10,165 nucleotides of DNA from Sediminibacterium sp. (GTDB lineage Bacteria > Bacteroidota > Bacteroidia > Chitinophagales > Chitinophagaceae). The position numbers and the translations under genes are program-made. The stretch spans positions 1 to 10,165 of the forward strand of contig JALRFB010000019.1 of the NCBI GenBank assembly GCA_023256555.1, given 5' to 3'. Below, in pieces: positions 6,631-10,165 of the stretch (position 1 is its first letter; each line of letters begins with the position of its first letter). The notes under the pieces were generated by a model. The model ran no database searches. It saw only the letters and a list, made by a program, of their open reading frames with translations, and had not been told where the DNA came from.

Positions 6631-7419
6631 ATGAAAAAAATACTAAGCTTTTTGCTTTTAATCATCGGCCTTAATGTTTCAGCTCAAAAATCTGGTTTGA
6701 TCTATGACGCTCATGCTCAAAAGAGATCTGTCCCAGCTTTTGATGCCATTAAAGTATCTAGTGCAATAGATTTATACCTTACTCAATCCAATGTAAACGA
6801 AGTGGCAGTGAGTGCCTCAGAAAACGATATTAGAGATCAAATTGTAACAGAAGTAGTTGGAGGTACTTTAATTATTCGTTTAGGGGAATCAGGTAATTGG
6901 TTTTCTTGGAAAAAATGGGGTAATTACAATACAAAAGCTTATGTGAGCATTAAAGAGATTAATGCATTGTCAGCTGCTGGAGCTTCAAATGTACATATTG
7001 TTGGCACGATAGAATCTCCTAAATTAAGATTGAAGATGTCTGGTGCGAGTGATTTAAAAAATGCCAATTTTAATGTTGGTTCACTTTTTATGGAAGTATC
7101 TGGCGCATCCAATTTTAAAGCAAATACTCAAGCTTCAAATATTACAATTGATTGTTCAGGGGCTAGTGATGTTACTTTGACTGGATCTGCAGATGATTTG
7201 GCTATAGAATGCTCAGGAGCAAGTAATGCAAAATTATCAGGTTTAAATGTAAAAGGAGCTGTAGTTAAATCTTCTGGAGCAAGTGATGTATCTGTAAATG
7301 CATCTCAATTATTAAAGCTATCAGCAACAGGTGCAAGTTCAATCCATTATAATGGGGAGGCAAAAATTACTGAATTCAATTCATCAGGAGCATCTACTAT
7401 CAAAAGAAGAAATGACTAA
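6631..7419 (+). CDS. Secreted DUF2807 (head GIN domain) repeat protein
   Basis: A 262-residue exported protein. I start it at the ATG at 6631, which gives MKKILSFLLLIIGLNVSAQ, a signal peptide; an upstream TTG would only add residues before it. Residues 31-110 (RSVPAFDAIKVSSAIDLYLTQ onwards) are the typical opening of DUF2807, the putative auto-transporter adhesin head GIN domain. From 116 to 255 the motif (S/A/T)GAS recurs eight times, at 116, 137, 157, 176, 195, 215, 233 and 252, a period of 18-21 residues. This fits a beta-solenoid with one rung per repeat. The function of this family is not established; many Bacteroidota carry copies near the cell surface. No outer-membrane anchor or type IX sorting domain is seen. 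It is divergent from the riboswitch-controlled receptor, with 71 bases between the receptor's -7 element and this start, and no clear promoter match there. Confidence 0.88.
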   Translation: MKKILSFLLLIIGLNVSAQKSGLIYDAHAQKRSVPAFDAIKVSSAIDLYLTQSNVNEVAVSASENDIRDQIVTEVVGGTLIIRLGESGNWFSWKKWGNYNTKAYVSIKEINALSAAGASNVHIVGTIESPKLRLKMSGASDLKNANFNVGSLFMEVSGASNFKANTQASNITIDCSGASDVTLTGSADDLAIECSGASNAKLSGLNVKGAVVKSSGASDVSVNASQLLKLSATGASSIHYNGEAKITEFNSSGASTIKRRND

Positions 7420-7426
7420 TTGTGGA

Positions 7427-7478
7427 GGTTTTTGACCGCTTTTATCAAAAAAGTTTTAAATTAACGTTGTCAAAAACC
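7427..7478. repeat. 10-bp perfect inverted repeat upstream of the MFS gene, with a nested hairpin
   Basis: GGTTTTTGAC (7427-7436) and GTCAAAAACC (7469-7478) are exact reverse complements 32 bases apart. Inside lies a smaller hairpin, CTTTT (7439-7443) with AAAAG (7449-7453). TAACGTTG (7462-7469), a 7 of 8 match to the -7 element, overlaps the right arm. This could be an operator for the MFS gene or a folded leader; it lacks a GC-rich stem with a T-tract, so it is not a clear terminator of the gene before it. Confidence 0.4.
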
Positions 7479-7492
7479 AAAAACTAACGATT

Positions 7493-8728
7493 ATGTCAAA
7501 AAACATTGAAACCAACAAGCTATTTGTGGCCAGCTGTCTGGCACTTTTAGTGACTTCATTATCCTTTGGAATTAGGGCAGGGGTGCTGAGCCAACAAGGG
7601 ATAGATTTTAATTTAGATTCTGCACAATTAGGTACAATTGCCGCAACTGCCTTTTGGGGATTCCCATTAGCAATATTGGTGGGTGGTACAATTGTAGATA
7701 TAATTGGAATGAAAAGGTTGTTAGTGCTTGCTTTTCTATTCCATTTTGCAGGAATTGCTTTAACCATTTTTGCAACAGGTTATTGGACTTTATTTGTATC
7801 AACTTTATGCGTAGGTATTGCGAATGGTTTGGTAGAAGCATCTTGTAATCCATTGGTTACTTCTTTATTCCCTGAAAACAAGACTACCAAATTGAATCAT
7901 TTTCATTTATGGTTCCCAGGTGGTATTGTGATTGGTACATTAGTGGTGTTCTTATTCAATAAGATTGGCTTAGGCATGCATTACCAAGTAGGCATTATGC
8001 TAATCCCAACTATTTTATATGGATACTTATTCTCTAAATTAGAGTTCCCTGTAACAGAACGTGTATCTAGTGGTGTTTCATCTGCAACCATGTATAAGTC
8101 ATTATTGAATCCTTTATTTATATTCATGTTCATTTGCATGTTTGGAACAGCAATTACAGAATTGTTTACTGGACAATGGATAGATGTATTATTAAAGAAT
8201 GTAAGTGAGAATGCCATTCTTTTATTGACTATTGAAACAGGTATTATGGTCTTGGGTAGAGGATTGGCAGAGCCAGTGGTTCATAAATTATCTCCACAAG
8301 GCGTATTATTGATCTCTTCTATTTTAGCTGCAACGGGCTTGTATATACTAGGACATAGCTCAGGCAATATGTTATTTGTTGGGGCAATCGTATTCGGTAT
8401 CGGAGTTTGTTATTTCTGGCCAACCATGTTGGGTTTTGTATCAGAAAACTTACCTCAAACTGGTGCAGTGGGGATCAATTTAATGGGTGGGGCTGGTATG
8501 TTTGCTGTGTCCATTTATATGATTTTCATGAGTGATTTTTATGATAAATTGGTAGCGGCGAAAATTCCTGCTGGCACAAGTGCTGAAAACTTGGCAGCGG
8601 TAACCAATGAGGCTAAAAAATTAGCTGGTCCAGAAATCATTAATGCCACATTAACTATACCTTTAATTTTAATTGTAGCATTTAGTGGATTATATATTTA
8701 TATGAAGAGAAGAAAAGCGGTAGCTTAA
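7493..8728 (+). CDS. MFS transporter, FHS-like (sugar/H+ symporter type)
   Basis: A 411-residue inner-membrane protein with about twelve hydrophobic segments. The loop between helices 2 and 3 carries the MFS motif GGTIVDIIGMKR (64-75; D69, G72, R75). The helix 4-5 region GIANGLVEASCNPLVTSLF (108-126), followed by a histidine-rich HFHLWFPGG (136-144), resembles the NPLV region of the fucose/galactose/glucose-H+ (FHS) branch, suggesting a sugar or related small organic substrate. That substrate class is inference. The two six-helix halves are joined by a loop at about 186-203, and a polar loop lies at 361-388 before the last helix. The C-terminus is basic (KRRKAVA), fitting a cytoplasmic end. 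It is followed by a strong terminator. No catabolic genes are nearby to name the substrate. Confidence 0.88.
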   Translation: MSKNIETNKLFVASCLALLVTSLSFGIRAGVLSQQGIDFNLDSAQLGTIAATAFWGFPLAILVGGTIVDIIGMKRLLVLAFLFHFAGIALTIFATGYWTLFVSTLCVGIANGLVEASCNPLVTSLFPENKTTKLNHFHLWFPGGIVIGTLVVFLFNKIGLGMHYQVGIMLIPTILYGYLFSKLEFPVTERVSSGVSSATMYKSLLNPLFIFMFICMFGTAITELFTGQWIDVLLKNVSENAILLLTIETGIMVLGRGLAEPVVHKLSPQGVLLISSILAATGLYILGHSSGNMLFVGAIVFGIGVCYFWPTMLGFVSENLPQTGAVGINLMGGAGMFAVSIYMIFMSDFYDKLVAAKIPAGTSAENLAAVTNEAKKLAGPEIINATLTIPLILIVAFSGLYIYMKRRKAVA

Positions 8729-8750
8729 TTTCTCCATTTAAGATACTAAG

Positions 8751-8784
8751 AAAGGCCTCTCAAGAAATTGAGGGGCTTTTTCTT
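8751..8784 (+). terminator. Rho-independent terminator after the MFS gene
   Basis: A 13-bp stem pairs AAAGGCCTCTCAA (8751-8763) with 8768-8780, including two G-T pairs, around a GAAA tetraloop (8764-8767), followed by T-rich sequence. It lies 22 bases after the MFS stop. Confidence 0.88.
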
Positions 8785-8793
8785 TATATAAAC

Positions 8794-8824
8794 TTGTTTT
8801 AGAAGGAATATTGACCTACCTTTG
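8794..8824 (+). promoter_or_regulatory. Promoter of the initiator tRNA gene
   Basis: TTG at 8794-8796, then 20 bases, then TACCTTTG at 8817-8824. This matches the Bacteroidota -33/-7 promoter (TTG, 17-23 bases, TAnnTTTG) in full. Transcription should begin a few bases before the tRNA 5' end at 8837, leaving a very short leader. Confidence 0.75.
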
Positions 8825-8836
8825 CCCTCCAAACAT

Positions 8837-8908
<72 letters not shown>

Positions 8909-8918
8909 CTAAAGTAAC

Positions 8919-8954
8919 CCGCTCCCGATTCTATATCGAGAGCGGATTTTTTTT
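8919..8954 (+). terminator. Rho-independent terminator after the tRNA
   Basis: CCGCTCCCGAT (8919-8929) pairs with ATCGAGAGCGG (8935-8945), with one C-A mismatch, around the loop TCTAT, followed by eight T residues (8947-8954). It makes the tRNA a single-gene transcription unit. Confidence 0.9.
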
Positions 8955-8958
8955 CTAG

Positions 8959-8966
8959 TAACTTTG
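8959..8966 (+). promoter_or_regulatory. Candidate -7 promoter element of era
   Basis: TAACTTTG is a full match to TAnnTTTG, and the expected start at about 8972 gives a leader of only about 11 bases before the era ATG. The matching -33 region would fall inside the tRNA terminator stem, where I see no TTG, so the promoter may be weak or depend on the -7 box alone. Confidence 0.5.
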
Positions 8967-8982
8967 TGTAGAATGCACATAT

Positions 8983-9855
8983 ATGAAAGTCGGATTTGTC
9001 AACATATTTGGAAAGCCTAATGCCGGTAAAAGTACTTTACTGAACGCCTTAATGGGTGAGAAAATGGCTATTGTCTCTTCCAAAGTGCAAACCACTAGAC
9101 ATAGAATCAAGGCCTTTTTAAATAAAGAGAACGAATACCAGATAATATTCTCAGACACTCCAGGCATCATTGATCCAAAATACAAGCTACATGAGAAGAT
9201 GATGGGAGCTGTTAAGTCTGCCCTAGAAGATGCCGATTTGGGTTTGTTAATGGTGGATATCCGAGACAATTTAGAAGAAGTAGATGCTATATTCTCTGGT
9301 TTGAAATTAAAAGTACCCTGCATTGTAGTATTAAATAAGTCCGATTTAGCCACTGGTCAACAAGTTAAAGAGGCCAATGCCTTTTTCAAAGCTAAGAAGT
9401 ATTGTCACAGTATAATTACGCTTAGTGCATTGAATAACAATGATATAGAAAGGTTGTTGAAAGTTATTTTAGAATTAGTGCCAGAGGGAATACCTTTTTA
9501 TAGTCAAGAAGATTTAAGCGATTTACCTACTAAGTTCTTTGTCAGTGAGATTATAAGGGAGAAGATCTATAGCTTATTTGGGGAAGAGATACCTTATCAT
9601 ACAGCTGTGTTGGTCAATTCATATAAAGAACAGCCATTATTAATTAAAATCCAGGCAGATATTGTAGTAAATAGAGAGACTCAGAAGGCAATCATTATTG
9701 GAGAGAAGGGTAAGATGATCAAAGAGATAGGTGTGCAGGCAAGAAAGGATATCGAGGAATTTATTGGCTCTAAAGTATATTTGGAATTGTTTGTAAAAGT
9801 AAAGCCCAAATGGAGAGACAATGATTTGAAGTTGAAGGAATACGGATATCAATAA
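8983..9855 (+). CDS. era: GTPase Era, ribosome small-subunit assembly factor
   Basis: A 290-residue GTPase that binds 16S rRNA near its 3' end and helps assemble the 30S subunit. The GTPase domain shows G1 GKPNAGKS (10-17), the switch I region QTTRHR (36-41), G3 DTPG (58-61), G4 NKSD (118-121) and G5 SAL (148-150). The C-terminal KH domain has the RNA-binding loop [13 protein letters not shown] (238-250) and the Era-typical end VKPKWRDN...EYGYQ. Length is normal and all motifs are intact, so the protein looks complete. ATG at 8983 gives the usual start [17 protein letters not shown]. It follows the tRNA terminator closely. What follows it is odd: a 5'-truncated purA begins at its very end (see that entry). 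The last few codons of era lie in the zone where the two sequences join, so the exact C-terminus should be treated with some care. Confidence 0.96.
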   Translation: MKVGFVNIFGKPNAGKSTLLNALMGEKMAIVSSKVQTTRHRIKAFLNKENEYQIIFSDTPGIIDPKYKLHEKMMGAVKSALEDADLGLLMVDIRDNLEEVDAIFSGLKLKVPCIVVLNKSDLATGQQVKEANAFFKAKKYCHSIITLSALNNNDIERLLKVILELVPEGIPFYSQEDLSDLPTKFFVSEIIREKIYSLFGEEIPYHTAVLVNSYKEQPLLIKIQADIVVNRETQKAIIIGEKGKMIKEIGVQARKDIEEFIGSKVYLELFVKVKPKWRDNDLKLKEYGYQ

Positions 9856-10165
9856 ATTACAAAAGAAAGGTAAAAAAGTATTGGCTGAAGGTGCACAAGG
9901 ATCCATGTTGGATATTGATTTTGGCACTTTCCCATTTGTTACTTCTTCCAATACTATTTCAGCTGGTGTTTGTACAGGATTAGGGATTTCTCCCAAATTA
10001 ATTGGTGAGGTTTTTGGCATTTCAAAAGCTTATTGTACTAGAGTGGGCAGTGGACCTTTCCCTACAGAGTTACACGATGCCAAAGGCGAAGAACTACGTA
10101 AAATTGGAAGTGAATTTGGCGCAACCACAGGAAGACCACGTCGTTGTGGTTGGATAGATTTGGTT
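9836..10165 (+). pseudogene. purA: Adenylosuccinate synthetase fragment, N-terminal half missing, runs off the right edge
   Basis: In a frame different from era, the sequence encodes [20 protein letters not shown] (from 9872), then [35 protein letters not shown] and [18 protein letters not shown] up to base 10165. These are highly conserved PurA segments, which in the E. coli enzyme begin near residue 220 of about 430. PurA joins IMP and aspartate using GTP in AMP synthesis; the ATTGRPRR loop belongs to the substrate-binding half. The N-terminal half, including the GTP-binding GDEGKGK loop, is absent. The frame is closed by a TGA at 9833-9835 inside era, and the first ATG (9905) lies within the conserved core. 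It therefore cannot encode a normal enzyme as it stands. It could be a remnant left by deletion or recombination, or the sign of a misassembled contig. The identity is firm; the cause is open. Confidence 0.88.

Noticed and set aside
6449..6634. Plus-strand open frame across the riboswitch region
   Set aside because: It lies antisense to a conserved RNA element, has no recognisable product and overlaps the DUF2807 start; it is a by-product of the aptamer sequence.
7422..7443. Small hairpin GTGG/CCGC followed by TTTT as a terminator of the DUF2807 gene
   Set aside because: The stem is only four pairs, one of them G-T; too weak to call.
8955..9353. Minus-strand open frame opposite era, and a similar one at 9640-10020
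   Set aside because: Both lie opposite clear Era and PurA coding sequence, have no family features and are explained as reverse-strand shadows.

Overview
The window is AT-rich chromosomal DNA of a member of the Bacteroidota. Three things point there. Several promoters match the Bacteroidota -7 element TAnnTTTG, and starts lack clear Shine-Dalgarno sequences. The initiator tRNA does not encode CCA. The gene families are typical of the phylum: a LuxC-like acyl-CoA reductase divergent from an Alvin-type ferredoxin, ddl followed by a PASTA membrane protein, a TonB-dependent receptor, and a DUF2807 'head GIN' protein. The Chitinophagaceae (Sediminibacterium-like) are my guess for the family, from protein style only.

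Layout. At the left edge is the N-terminal half of an acyl-CoA reductase (minus strand), divergent from a 2[4Fe-4S] ferredoxin (569-916) that ends in a clear terminator (928-960). Next comes a co-directional set of four tightly spaced genes: D-Ala-D-Ala ligase (995-1981), a three-PASTA membrane protein with a TTG start (1997-2818), a single-domain rhodanese (2838-3146) and a lipoprotein of the proline-iminopeptidase-like alpha/beta hydrolase family (3190-4227). That set converges, with one base between stops, on a minus-strand TonB-dependent receptor (4229-6403). The receptor leader carries a TPP riboswitch (about 6468-6547), so the receptor is most likely an outer-membrane importer of thiamin or a thiamin precursor. 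Divergent from it are a secreted DUF2807 repeat protein (6631-7419) and an MFS sugar-type transporter (7493-8728). An isolated initiator tRNA-Met (8837-8908) has its own promoter and terminator. It is followed by era (8983-9855) and, directly abutting era, the middle part of purA without its N-terminal half (about 9836 to the right edge).

Function. Most genes are core functions: cell wall precursor synthesis, vitamin uptake, translation initiation, ribosome assembly and purine synthesis. I see no phage, insertion sequence, CRISPR array, toxin-antitoxin pair or defence system, and I do not claim a new multi-gene system. The most notable signals are three. First, a leader segment between the TPP aptamer and the receptor start nearly copies the 3' arm of aptamer helix P5 and could act as a competing strand. 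Second, purA is truncated exactly at the end of era, which is either a real rearrangement or an assembly chimera. Third, inverted repeats lie around the start of the lipoprotein gene and upstream of the MFS gene.
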